Below, one piece after another: positions 36,369 to 44,497 of a DNA stretch of 64,000 bases. The stretch is from Guopingia tenuis (GTDB lineage Bacteria; Bacillota; Clostridia; Christensenellales; Christensenellaceae). The translations under genes and the position numbers were made by a program. The stretch covers positions 248,001 through 312,000 of the forward strand of contig NZ_JACRSS010000002.1 in NCBI RefSeq assembly GCF_014384805.1, written 5' to 3'. The notes under the pieces were generated by a model, which was not told the DNA's origin, did not search any database, and worked only from the letters and a program-made list of their open reading frames with translations. The stretch's first letter is position 1, and every line of letters begins with the position of its first letter.

Positions 36369-36380
36369 TTTGTATACAAA
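36369..36380. promoter_or_regulatory. 12-bp palindrome upstream of the gltX terminator
   Basis: TTTGTATACAAA is a perfect palindrome overlapping a TATACA that could be a -10 (TTGCAA 15 bases before, a short spacer). It may be an operator for the 36680 gene. Confidence 0.3.
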
Positions 36381-36390
36381 GCCATGCTAC

Positions 36391-36430
36391 ACTGGGAGAA
36401 AAGGATTTGCCTTTTCTCCCAGTTTTATTT
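36391..36430 (+). terminator. Intrinsic terminator after gltX
   Basis: ACTGGGAGAAAAGG, loop ATTTG, CCTTTTCTCCCAGT is a perfect 14-bp stem followed by TTTATTT. 36431-36679 contains no supported gene. Confidence 0.9.
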
Positions 36431-36679
36431 ATTTCAGCATTGGAATAGTCCTGGTTTTGCCCAGATGGGGTTCTGCACCGCGGCGGGAAACCACACCGGA
36501 GGAAGTTTGAGGGGAATTTGCTCGGGCTTCCAAGCGGCGGAGAGGGAAATATACGGCGAAAAGACAGCACGGCATCTTTGTGGGCAGAATGGCAGGAAGT
36601 ATCCGGCGGGGAATCTGCCGGAAGGGATGTAAGTAAACATGTGCCGGCCAAATACGGCAAAGAGAGAAAGGAGAGAACT

Positions 36680-38122
36680 ATGAAGAGACGCTTTTTCACG
36701 ATGATGCTGGCCGCCGCCCTGCTTTTTTTGTATGCCTGTCAGCCGACGCCGGACACTGGCTATGTGCAGCAAAAACAGGGGGATTTGACGGAAAAGATTG
36801 AGGAGACGGCCAAAGCCGGGCAGGCGCCCACAGGCGTGGGGAGTCATTATACTCTGGAAAAAACCTATGCGGAATCCGGAAAAACACTGGTGGTGGATGC
36901 GGATATCACTGGCGGAGATGAAAGCCAAATGGCGGTGCTGACCGTAGCGCCTCGGTATTTTGAAAGCGGGGACTCTTTGCGGCAGATGACGGAAGGCCTG
37001 TTTCCGGGGTATACAAAATATAAGTATGGAATTTTCACAAAGATTGATTTGGAAGAACAAATCCGAGAAATGGAATTTCAGATATTCCGGGCAGAAAACG
37101 GACTGAATCCAGCGACCGGAGAGCCGGAAGATGGGGAAGCAGGGGATTATCACGGACCAATTCCCAGCCGCTTTGGGGATGGGGAATATCTAACGATGCT
37201 CCCTAAAGAGCTTCTTCGGATTTGGGCAGAGGAGGACGGGAAAAAGATGCTGCAAGAACTGCAGCAGGCGTATTTAAACGCACCGACAGATGAGGAACTT
37301 GGCGCGCCGGATTATATGTTTGCAGCGGGAGATGATGGAAAGGAGTGGGTATCCATTCTCTGCAAAAAAGACAGGGCCCGGTATTATGTGGGGTTTTGTA
37401 ATCCGGAGGAAGGGGAGATGGATGCCATGCTCTGGGTAGACCGCCAGGATGGATATACAGAGATCGGAAATATGCTGGAAGAGAGTCTGCCTAAGAAATG
37501 GACGCCGGGGTCACAAGTGCAGGAAACCCCGGAACTTCAAAAAGTGAAAGAGATGCTGAAAATCGCTGGCATTGACTATATGGAACTATATGAAGCTAGA
37601 CAAAGTGATAAAGGGGGCGAATACGTCTTCACCCGCTCCTATAACGGAGCTGTGGAGGACTATGCCGCCCAGTATCTGAATTTGAAACCTACGGACGGCG
37701 ATGGTGTGGTGGTGCAGCGGCTCTGGGAGCCCGAGAGCTTTACAGTGGAGATGTATGAAGGGGAGATCTATACCATCCGGTGGTATAATCCGTCTAAAAT
37801 TATAAAGGTAGATAATGAAAACACAAAGATCCTGTCCTGGCAGGAGATCCAGACGGTTTTTGAGCGCCAGATGGGCTATATGCTGACCCCGGGGGAGGAA
37901 CAGCAGGGCTGGTGGGACCCGGATGAGGTGCGTGTGGAACGGATTTCCCTGGAGTTAGGAAAAGTGCTCATGAAGGATTCGGGGGAATATAAGCTGATCC
38001 CAGTCTGGAATTTTTTCGGCCGGGACGACAGCATCGGAAAAATCGAGGATGCGGAAGAAAAGTGCTATCTCTCGGTTAACGCTCTGGATGGGACAGTCAT
38101 CGACCGAAATCTGATGTATTAA
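36680..38122 (+). CDS. Large secreted lipoprotein of unknown function (DUF6034-like)
   Basis: 480 residues. Signal peptide with lipobox LYAC (Cys20), then QPTPDTGYVQQKQGDLTEKI, an N-terminal pattern I associate with DUF6034 lipoproteins of gut Clostridia. The mature part is acidic and rich in aromatic residues, with no transmembrane segment or enzymatic motif. Start at 36680 follows AAAGGAGAG; the frame is open further upstream but without a signal peptide. Stands alone between gltX and pckA. Confidence 0.75.
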   Translation: MKRRFFTMMLAAALLFLYACQPTPDTGYVQQKQGDLTEKIEETAKAGQAPTGVGSHYTLEKTYAESGKTLVVDADITGGDESQMAVLTVAPRYFESGDSLRQMTEGLFPGYTKYKYGIFTKIDLEEQIREMEFQIFRAENGLNPATGEPEDGEAGDYHGPIPSRFGDGEYLTMLPKELLRIWAEEDGKKMLQELQQAYLNAPTDEELGAPDYMFAAGDDGKEWVSILCKKDRARYYVGFCNPEEGEMDAMLWVDRQDGYTEIGNMLEESLPKKWTPGSQVQETPELQKVKEMLKIAGIDYMELYEARQSDKGGEYVFTRSYNGAVEDYAAQYLNLKPTDGDGVVVQRLWEPESFTVEMYEGEIYTIRWYNPSKIIKVDNENTKILSWQEIQTVFERQMGYMLTPGEEQQGWWDPDEVRVERISLELGKVLMKDSGEYKLIPVWNFFGRDDSIGKIEDAEEKCYLSVNALDGTVIDRNLMY

Positions 38123-38520
38123 CATTGGCGGGAAGGAAAAGAATAAGAGGAGGGCACCCTGCTCTCCCTTTTTCTTTGTGAAGGATGGAATTTTTGAAAT
38201 TGCACAAGAAAAGCATGAAAGGCAGGGCCGGCATAAAGAAGAGACGCCCCGGAGGGTTTTCAAAATCCCCTGCTGGCGGCGATGATCTTAATAATATGGT
38301 TTTTTCGAGCAATTATGAATAAATGAAAAATAAATTGTAGATTTTTTCACAAATTTTTGATTCTAGGAAGGAAAAAAGGATTATATATAGAATAATAAAA
38401 ATATGGGCAACGTTCTGGACGTTAGAGAATGCTGCCCGGAAAGCCCGCTTCTTTTTCTGCCTGAAAGGGGAAAAACAAGCGCAAAATTATAGCAACTATT
38501 ATATTTTTAGGAGGTACATA
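38123..38520 (+). other. pckA upstream region with leader hairpin
   Basis: No gene seen. A weak hairpin with T-rich tail lies near 38150-38178 after the lipoprotein gene. An AT-rich stretch at 38340-38400 has TTGATT and TATATA 19 bases apart. At 38405-38437 GGGCAACGTTCT can pair with AGAATGCTGCCC (one mismatch, one GU), giving a stable leader hairpin about 85 bases before the pckA start. Confidence 0.45.
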
Positions 38521-40104
38521 ATGGAGACTTATGGTCTGGAAAAACTGGGGATTCTGAACCCCACGGCGGTTTACCGCAATCTTTCTCCCGCGGCCCTTGT
38601 AGAGGCGGCTCTGCGCAGAGGCGAAGGCCAGCTGAGCGATAAAGGCGCCCTCACGGTGACCACCGGGAAATACACGGGTCGTTCGCCTAAGGACAAATTC
38701 ATTGTGGACACGCCTGCCGTGCACGACACCATCGCCTGGGGCAGCGTCAACGTTCCTATCACCAAGGAAAAATTCGACGCCATCAAAAACAAAATGGCGG
38801 CTTATCTGCAGAACCGTGAGATCTTTATTTTCGACGGCTTTGCCGGCGCCGACCCGGCCTGCACCAAGAAATTCCGTATTGTCAATGAGCTGGCCAGCGA
38901 AAACCTGTTCATTCACCAGCTGCTGATCCGTCCCACTGCGGAAGAGCTTGCTGACTATGGCGAAGCTGATTTCACCATCATTGCGGCTCCCGGCTTCAAG
39001 TGCATCCCGGAAGTGGACGGAGTGAACAGCGAAGCGGCCATCATGATCGACTATGAAGCGAAGATGGTTATTATCGCGGGTTCCCAGTATGCAGGCGAGA
39101 TCAAGAAGAGCGTATTCTCCGTTATGAACTATCTGATGCCCAAGGAAGGCGTTCTGCCCATGCACTGCTCTGCCAACATGGATCCCGAAACCGGCGACAC
39201 CGCCGTGTTCTTCGGCCTCTCCGGCACGGGCAAGACCACCCTTTCCGCCGACCCGAACCGCAAGCTCATCGGCGACGACGAGCACGGCTGGTCGGATCGC
39301 GGCATCTTCAACTTTGAAGGCGGCTGCTATGCCAAGACCATCAACCTGGATCCCGAGGGCGAGCCGGAAATTTACGGCGCGATCCGCTTCGGCAGCCTGA
39401 TGGAGAACGTAGTTCTCGATCCCGAAACCCGCGTTCCGGATTTCAATGACGGCAGCCTGACGGAAAATACCCGCGTGGGATATCCGGTGGACTTCATCTC
39501 CAACGCAGCCATTCCCGGCATCGGCAAGATCCCGAAGGTAGTTATCTTCCTGACGGCGGATGCTTTCGGCGTTCTGCCTCCCATCAGCCGGCTGGATGAA
39601 AACGCGGCGATGTATCACTTTGTAACCGGCTTCACCTCCAAGCTGGCTGGAACCGAGCGCGGCATCACTGAGCCGCAGCCCACGTTCTCGACGCTGTTCG
39701 GCGCTCCCTTCATGCCCATGGATCCCTCGGTCTATGCGGAAATGCTGGGTGAACGCATTGAGAAATACAACACCAAGGTATATCTGGTGAACACCGGCTG
39801 GTCCGGCGGCCCCTATGGAGTGGGCAGCCGCATGAAGCTGAAATATACCCGCGCCATGATCACCGCCGCTCTCAACGGCACGTTCGACAATGCAGAATAT
39901 AAGCACGATGAGATCTTCAATGTCGACGTTCCCCAGAGCTGCCCGGATGTTCCTGCGGAAATCATGAACCCCCGCGACACATGGGCGGATAAGGCTGCTT
40001 ATGACGAAGCCGCCAAGAAGCTGGCCCGGATGTTCCAGGAGAACTTTGCTAAGAAGTATCCCAATATGCCCAAGCACATTGTGGATGCCGGCCCGAGAGG
40101 CTAA
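38521..40104 (+). CDS. pckA: Phosphoenolpyruvate carboxykinase (ATP)
   Basis: 527 residues, normal length. Interconverts oxaloacetate plus ATP with PEP plus CO2. Kinase-1a motif GLSGTGKTTLSADP and kinase-2 region with metal ligands (NFEGGCYAK) are present; GRSPKDKF and NTGWSGGPYGVGSRM are family hallmarks. Strong AGGAGG site. Codon choice is more C-ending and ordered than in neighbours, as expected of a highly expressed gene. In anaerobes it often works towards oxaloacetate. Followed by a strong terminator. Confidence 0.96.
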   Translation: METYGLEKLGILNPTAVYRNLSPAALVEAALRRGEGQLSDKGALTVTTGKYTGRSPKDKFIVDTPAVHDTIAWGSVNVPITKEKFDAIKNKMAAYLQNREIFIFDGFAGADPACTKKFRIVNELASENLFIHQLLIRPTAEELADYGEADFTIIAAPGFKCIPEVDGVNSEAAIMIDYEAKMVIIAGSQYAGEIKKSVFSVMNYLMPKEGVLPMHCSANMDPETGDTAVFFGLSGTGKTTLSADPNRKLIGDDEHGWSDRGIFNFEGGCYAKTINLDPEGEPEIYGAIRFGSLMENVVLDPETRVPDFNDGSLTENTRVGYPVDFISNAAIPGIGKIPKVVIFLTADAFGVLPPISRLDENAAMYHFVTGFTSKLAGTERGITEPQPTFSTLFGAPFMPMDPSVYAEMLGERIEKYNTKVYLVNTGWSGGPYGVGSRMKLKYTRAMITAALNGTFDNAEYKHDEIFNVDVPQSCPDVPAEIMNPRDTWADKAAYDEAAKKLARMFQENFAKKYPNMPKHIVDAGPRG

Positions 40105-40121
40105 AAACCGATATAACACAG

Positions 40122-40152
40122 AAAAAAGGCTGCCGAGAGGCAGCCTTTTTTA
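40122..40152 (+). terminator. Intrinsic terminator of pckA
   Basis: AAAAAAGGCTGCC, loop GAGA, GGCAGCC and seven T residues. It can work in both directions, towards the convergent 40227 gene. Confidence 0.92.
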
Positions 40153-40226
40153 TTAGATCACAAAAGAAAATTATAAAGGAATGAAAAGACGCGGGCATCA
40201 TGCGCGGTGAAGCTCAGAAACCTGCG

Positions 40227-40754
40227 TCAACGGTCATTGCGGATAGCCACGGTTATTTGACTATAGTCATAGCGGACCGGGTCTAAAATCCTGGTCATGA
40301 GAATGCGGAGCAGCATTTCCGTGTCATAATGAGATTCCACAAACAGATTTCGGTCCAGCTGGATCGGACTGGTCATCGATGCACCGTCCTGTGAAAGAAG
40401 AACCCGGGTTTTGCCCAAAATCTTTCCCCGAAGGTTCATCAGCTCCACATGCTTTTCCACATCCTTGTTGCAGTCCTCCAAAATGGCCTTATATACCATC
40501 TTCCATGTGCCGGCATTGATGCGTCTGCCGTCTGCGAAACATACTCCCGTGGGCTTTGTCCCCTTAAAAATAGCGGGATTAGAGGATAATTTAAAAATAC
40601 TTTCATAGGGAATCTCCTCCTGGGGGCCGGGAGAGGGCACTTCCGCCAATTCCGGTTCTTGCTCCTCCAGCCGACAAAGGAAACGATCAAAGGCCGCGTC
40701 TATATTCTGAATAATCTCTGCGCGGAGTGCCTGCAGTTCGGACCGTATGTTCAT
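40227..40754 (-). CDS. Conserved hypothetical protein under a palindromic operator
   Basis: 175 residues. N-terminal helix (IRSELQALRAEIIQNIDAAF), an acidic Pro-rich linker, then a compact domain with GTKPTGVCFADGRRINAGTW, EKHVELMNLRGKILGKTRVL and a C-terminal YDTEMLLRILMTRILDPVRY. I cannot name the family; it is not an obvious helix-turn-helix protein, although a regulator is possible. RBS GGAGGG. It has a perfect consensus promoter and a 16-bp palindrome between promoter and gene, which suggests tight repression, perhaps autoregulation. Confidence 0.7.
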   Translation of the reverse strand: MNIRSELQALRAEIIQNIDAAFDRFLCRLEEQEPELAEVPSPGPQEEIPYESIFKLSSNPAIFKGTKPTGVCFADGRRINAGTWKMVYKAILEDCNKDVEKHVELMNLRGKILGKTRVLLSQDGASMTSPIQLDRNLFVESHYDTEMLLRILMTRILDPVRYDYSQITVAIRNDR

Positions 40755-40776
40755 ACATATCCCTCCTTAAAATATA

Positions 40777-40792
40777 TGTCGCACGTGCGACA
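40777..40792. promoter_or_regulatory. 16-bp palindromic operator
   Basis: TGTCGCACGTGCGACA is a perfect palindrome. It lies about 8-24 bases after the expected transcription start of the leftward promoter at 40808-40836, a position suited to a roadblock repressor. Confidence 0.65.
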
Positions 40793-40807
40793 GTGGTTTA
40801 TGGACTC

Positions 40808-40836
40808 ATTATAGAATGCGGGGGATCTTCTGTCAA
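40808..40836 (-). promoter_or_regulatory. Perfect consensus sigma-A promoter
   Basis: Minus-strand TTGACA (40836-40831), exactly 17 bases, TATAAT (40813-40808). Drives the 40227-40754 gene. Confidence 0.88.
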
Positions 40837-40925
40837 TACTTTCCATATAAATTTTTTATTTTTTGCCGGATTTGAACGGGGCGTGTTTTTCTATGGAAAA
40901 ATCCGGGTATCTAAAAGAAAAGCAG

Positions 40926-40954
40926 TTGCGCAAAGACAAGCGCCGTGCTATACT
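40926..40954 (+). promoter_or_regulatory. Promoter of the structured RNA upstream of hydE
   Basis: TTGCGC at 40926-40931, 17-base spacer, TATACT at 40949-40954. Transcription would begin near 40961, just before the first helix. Confidence 0.6.
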
Positions 40955-40960
40955 AAATTT

Positions 40961-41122
40961 TACGGTGACTCCAAAGAGTGTTCTGCGGGGAAACCGGGAA
41001 AAGAGCAAAAAAGTCGTACTGAATTGACGATGATCCGTTCGGAGTCAGAAGGCGCACCCATAAATTCCTTTTGAATTTTTGACAGGCTTCTTCTGCCCGT
41101 GCGGCAGGGGGAGCCTTTTTTC
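40961..41122 (+). ncRNA. Candidate structured leader RNA or small RNA (riboswitch-like)
   Basis: TGACTCC (40966-40972) pairs with GGAGTCA (41041-41047). Inside are two hairpins: GTTCT/AGAGC (40980-40984 with 41002-41006) topped by CGG GGAAA CCG, and TCGT/ACGA (41014-41017 with 41027-41030), making a three-way junction. A further hairpin AAATTC/GAATTT (41062-41067 with 41073-41078) and the intrinsic terminator complete the unit. It has its own promoter. It does not match the riboswitch classes I know. hydE starts 235 bases after the terminator. Confidence 0.45.
41084..41122 (+). terminator. Intrinsic terminator of the structured RNA
   Basis: AGGCTTCTTCTGCC and GGCAGGGGGAGCCT pair with several GU pairs around GTGC, followed by seven T residues. 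Could act as an attenuator for the hydE operon. 41123-41356 shows no gene and no clear promoter. Confidence 0.8.
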
Positions 41123-41356
41123 ATTCGGAATTCCTTACAAAGAAAGCGGCAGAGAAGTTTCGCGATTTGGCAGATGGAGATAAACAGAAATCAGATGGGA
41201 TTGCAGCGGCAGGCTGTGCTGGATTGCGCAGATGTGAAGTATATGCCTGAAAAATCCTGAGGGTTTGGGAAGTTTATTAAAATCTTCAATGGATGGATAA
41301 AGGTTGAGCCGTTTTGGGATGTTCCAAAGCTGTTGCTGGTCAAAGGGACAATACAA

Positions 41357-42430
41357 ATGGAAAAGACAAAGAATATAGATAGAATCGAGACAATTGCGGC
41401 GGGCAGGCTGCCGGAAAAAAGCGAGCTGGCGGAATTGCTTGCGACGTATACCGAAGAGGAACGGACATATGCGGCGTGCAAGGCCAGGAAAGTGGCCCGG
41501 AGCATCTTTGGCAGGCAGGTTTTCCTGCGGGGACTGATTGAAATCTCCAATTATTGCAAGAACGATTGCTATTACTGCGGCATTCGGCGAAGCAACAAAA
41601 ATGCCTCCCGATACCGCCTGACGAAGGATGAGATCCTGGCCTGCTGCCGGATGGGATATGCAGACGGCTTCCGCACCTTTGTTTTGCAGGGCGGGGAGGA
41701 CCCGTATTTCACCGACGAGAGGGTGAGCGCGCTTGTGAGCAGAATCCGGGAAAGCTTCCCGGACTGCGCCATTACGCTTTCCCTGGGGGAAAGGGAGCGG
41801 GAATCCTATCAAAGGTTTTTTGACGCCGGGGCAGACCGCTATCTGCTCCGCCATGAGACGGCATGTCCCGCCCACTATGGAAAGCTGCATCCCCCCGAGC
41901 TTTCCCTGGCACACCGGATGCAATGCCTAAAGGATTTGAAGGAAATCGGCTATCAGACCGGGGCGGGCTGCATGGTGGGGGCGCCGTTTCAGACGCCGGA
42001 AAACCTGGCGGAGGATTTTTATTATCTCTATGAGCTCCGGCCCGAGATGATCGGCATTGGGCCGTTTATCCCCCACAAGGATACGCCCTTTCGCGATCAG
42101 CCGCCGGGGACGCTCCGGGACACGCTGTTTTTGCTGAGCCTGTTCCGGCTTCTCTTTCCCCGGGTGCTCCTGCCGGCGACGACGGCGCTGGGAACCATTC
42201 AGCCGGATGGCCGGGAGCAGGGGATTCTGGCAGGAGCGAATGTGGTGATGCCCAATATATCCCCGGAGGAGGCGCGGCGGCGGTATCTGCTCTATGACGG
42301 CAAGGCCGGTTCCGTGGGTGACGGCGCCGTCATGCGGGAAAAGCTGCGAAGCGCCATTCGCGCGGTTGGCTATGACCCGGTGGTGAGCCGGGGGGATTAT
42401 CCAAAAGAGGGAGGAAACGATCATGATTAA
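41357..42430 (+). CDS. hydE: [FeFe]-hydrogenase H-cluster radical SAM maturase HydE
   Basis: 357 residues. Radical SAM enzyme; the CX3CX2C cluster motif is CKNDCYYC at residues 67-74, followed by GIRRSN as in HydE. LQGGEDPYFTDE and RYLLRHETA (His166, Glu167) are HydE marks that set it apart from BioB, ThiH and PylB. HydE acts on the Fe(CO)2CN synthon from HydG when building the diiron site. No hydG is present here. The stop overlaps the nifH-like start by 8 bases. A role for this copy in the nitrogenase-like system cannot be excluded. ATG at 41357 follows AAAGGG. Confidence 0.88.
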   Translation: MEKTKNIDRIETIAAGRLPEKSELAELLATYTEEERTYAACKARKVARSIFGRQVFLRGLIEISNYCKNDCYYCGIRRSNKNASRYRLTKDEILACCRMGYADGFRTFVLQGGEDPYFTDERVSALVSRIRESFPDCAITLSLGERERESYQRFFDAGADRYLLRHETACPAHYGKLHPPELSLAHRMQCLKDLKEIGYQTGAGCMVGAPFQTPENLAEDFYYLYELRPEMIGIGPFIPHKDTPFRDQPPGTLRDTLFLLSLFRLLFPRVLLPATTALGTIQPDGREQGILAGANVVMPNISPEEARRRYLLYDGKAGSVGDGAVMREKLRSAIRAVGYDPVVSRGDYPKEGGNDHD

Positions 42431-43187
42431 AATTGCTATATATGGAAAGGGCGGTATCGGGAAATCCACCACCGCATCCAACCTTTCGGCCGCCTTTGCC
42501 GCCATGGGAAAGCGGGTTATGCAGATCGGCTGCGATCCCAAGGCGGATTCAACGACCCTTCTTCATGGGGGGACACCCCGGAAAACCGTTCTGGATCTGA
42601 TCCGGGAGAAGGGGAAAACCATCGCGCTGGACGAGATGATTACCCGGGGCTACGGCGGCGTTTACTGCGTGGAGGCCGGCGGCCCGACGCCGGGCATGGG
42701 CTGCGCCGGGCGGGGGATTATCGCTGCGCTGGAAACCCTGGAGGAAAAAGAGGCGTTTTCGATTTTGCGGCCGGATATCGTACTTTATGACGTTTTGGGC
42801 GACGTGGTCTGCGGCGGCTTTGCCATGCCCATCCGGGAGGGATATGCGAGAAAGGTTTTTGTGGTCACCTCCGGGGAGAATATGGCCATCCATGCGGCGG
42901 CCAACATCGCCATGGCCGTGGAAAACTTCAAAAGCCGGGGCTATGCCAGCCTGGGCGGGATTATTTTAAACCGCCGGGGCGTGCCCCGGGAACAGGAAAA
43001 GGTGGAGGAACTGGCGGCAGATACCGGCTCCCGGATTGTGGGAGCCCTTCATTGGAGCGAAACCGTCCAGCGGGCGGAAGAGCTTAAAAAGACGGTGATA
43101 GAGGCGTTTCCGGAGAGTGAAATGGCCGGGGAATACCGGACTTTGGCGGAGCAGGTGCTGGCCGCCTATGGGGAGGATGACGCATGA
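42423..43187 (+). CDS. Nitrogenase-like iron protein (NifH/BchL/CfbC superfamily)
   Basis: 254 residues. P-loop GKGGIGKST at residues 9-17, switch I DPKADST, and the two [4Fe-4S] ligands Cys94 (GMGCAGRG) and Cys130 (GDVVCGGF) match Cys97 and Cys132 of NifH. It should be an ATP-driven electron donor to the two component 1-like proteins encoded next. It is shorter than NifH (about 290) and lacks the NifH C-terminal tail, as many non-nitrogen-fixing homologues do. Overlaps hydE by 8 bases and the next gene by 4. Confidence 0.9.
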   Translation: MIKIAIYGKGGIGKSTTASNLSAAFAAMGKRVMQIGCDPKADSTTLLHGGTPRKTVLDLIREKGKTIALDEMITRGYGGVYCVEAGGPTPGMGCAGRGIIAALETLEEKEAFSILRPDIVLYDVLGDVVCGGFAMPIREGYARKVFVVTSGENMAIHAAANIAMAVENFKSRGYASLGGIILNRRGVPREQEKVEELAADTGSRIVGALHWSETVQRAEELKKTVIEAFPESEMAGEYRTLAEQVLAAYGEDDA

Positions 43188-44497
43188 TTGATTTGAGAAA
43201 GCCTATGGAGGATCTCTCGCTCCCCATCCGGGAAGCAGCCTTTCCCGCGCCTTTCCCGGGCGGCCTGGAATATGCGGCGCCGGCCCGCGGCCCCTGGAAT
43301 ATCGTGCATATCGGCATGCTTATTCCCGAGAGCCATCAGATTTTTGTCTGCGCCCAGGGATGCCTGCGGGGCGTGGTGCTGACGGCGGCAGAGATGGGGG
43401 CGGAGGATCGGTTTTCCACCATCGACGTCCGGGAGAACAACGTTTTGGACGGCGACATGGAGGATCTCATTATCGACGGCGTGACGGATATCCTCGCCAA
43501 GCTGCCCTATCGCCCCCGGGCGCTTCTTATCTTCACCAGCTGCATCCATCACTTTATCGGCTGCGATCTTCCCTTTGTCTATGAAAAGCTGCGGGAACGC
43601 TTTCCGGATATCGATTTTACCGACTGCTATATGAATCCCATCATGCGCAAGACCAAGGTGACGCCGGACGCCAAAATGCGCCAGCAGCTCTATAGTCTGC
43701 TGCACCCCCGGGAGATGCGGGCGGACTGCGTGACCATCATCGGCAACAACGAGGCCACCCAAAAAGACAGCGAATTGATGACCATGCTGGCAGCGGGCGG
43801 CTATACCGTGCGGGAGATCACGGGCTGCCATACCTATGACGAATACCAGGCGCTGGCGGAAAGCCAGACCTGCCTGAGCTATAATCCGGCGGCGGTGCTG
43901 GCCGGGCAGACGCTGGAGGAGCGGCTTTCGCAGAAGCATCTGCATCTGCCCCTTTCCTATGAGCCGGAGGAGATCCGGGAAAACCTGCAAAGGCTGGCGG
44001 CGGAGCTGTCCCTTCCTCTGCCGGATTTTGCGGCGCTGGAGCGAGAGGCGGAAGCGGCCCTGGCCCGGGCCGGAGAGGCGGCGGGGGATATGCCGGTTGC
44101 CATCGACTATACGGCCACGTCCCGGCCGCTGGGCCTGGCGAAGCTGCTGATTCAGCATGGCTTCCGGGTGGAGCGGGTTTATGTGGACGCCATGACCCCG
44201 GGCGACCGGCCGGCCTTTGACTGGCTTAAGGAGAACGCAGGCGGCCTGCGGCTGTATCCCACGGTGCATGCCGGGATGGGAATGCTGCCCCATGCGGCGG
44301 AGGAGGAATTCCTGGCCATCGGGCAGAAGGCGGCCTATTTCACGGGCACCCGCCATTTTGTCAATCTGTTGGAGGGCGGCGGCCATTATGGCTTTGCCGG
44401 AATCCGGGCGCTGGCGGAGGAGATCGCCGCGGCGGCCCGGGAGGAAAAGGATACAGAAGGGATTATTTCCGTGAAAGGATGGGGGTGCTGCGGATGA
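43184..44497 (+). CDS. Nitrogenase component 1-like protein, NifD-like subunit
   Basis: 437 residues, Oxidored_nitro fold. Cys56/Cys60 (HQIFVCAQGC) and Cys120 (TSCIHHFIGCD) sit where NifD has P-cluster Cys88 and Cys154; the first P-cluster Cys (62) seems absent. Cys230 (SQTCLSYNP) and His391 (TGTRHFVNL) align by eye with FeMo-cofactor ligands Cys275 and His442. HYGFAGIRALAEEI is the usual C-terminal motif. It ends in GWGCCG. Too short for true NifD (about 490). Substrate unknown. Coupled to both neighbours by ATGA overlaps. Confidence 0.82.
   Translation: MIDLRKPMEDLSLPIREAAFPAPFPGGLEYAAPARGPWNIVHIGMLIPESHQIFVCAQGCLRGVVLTAAEMGAEDRFSTIDVRENNVLDGDMEDLIIDGVTDILAKLPYRPRALLIFTSCIHHFIGCDLPFVYEKLRERFPDIDFTDCYMNPIMRKTKVTPDAKMRQQLYSLLHPREMRADCVTIIGNNEATQKDSELMTMLAAGGYTVREITGCHTYDEYQALAESQTCLSYNPAAVLAGQTLEERLSQKHLHLPLSYEPEEIRENLQRLAAELSLPLPDFAALEREAEAALARAGEAAGDMPVAIDYTATSRPLGLAKLLIQHGFRVERVYVDAMTPGDRPAFDWLKENAGGLRLYPTVHAGMGMLPHAAEEEFLAIGQKAAYFTGTRHFVNLLEGGGHYGFAGIRALAEEIAAAAREEKDTEGIISVKGWGCCG

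Noticed and set aside
40893..41030. 44-codon basic open frame (MEKSGYLKEKQLRKDKRR start) upstream of hydE
   Set aside because: It spans the strong TTGCGC-17-TATACT promoter and the first helices of the structured RNA, and has no ribosome binding site.
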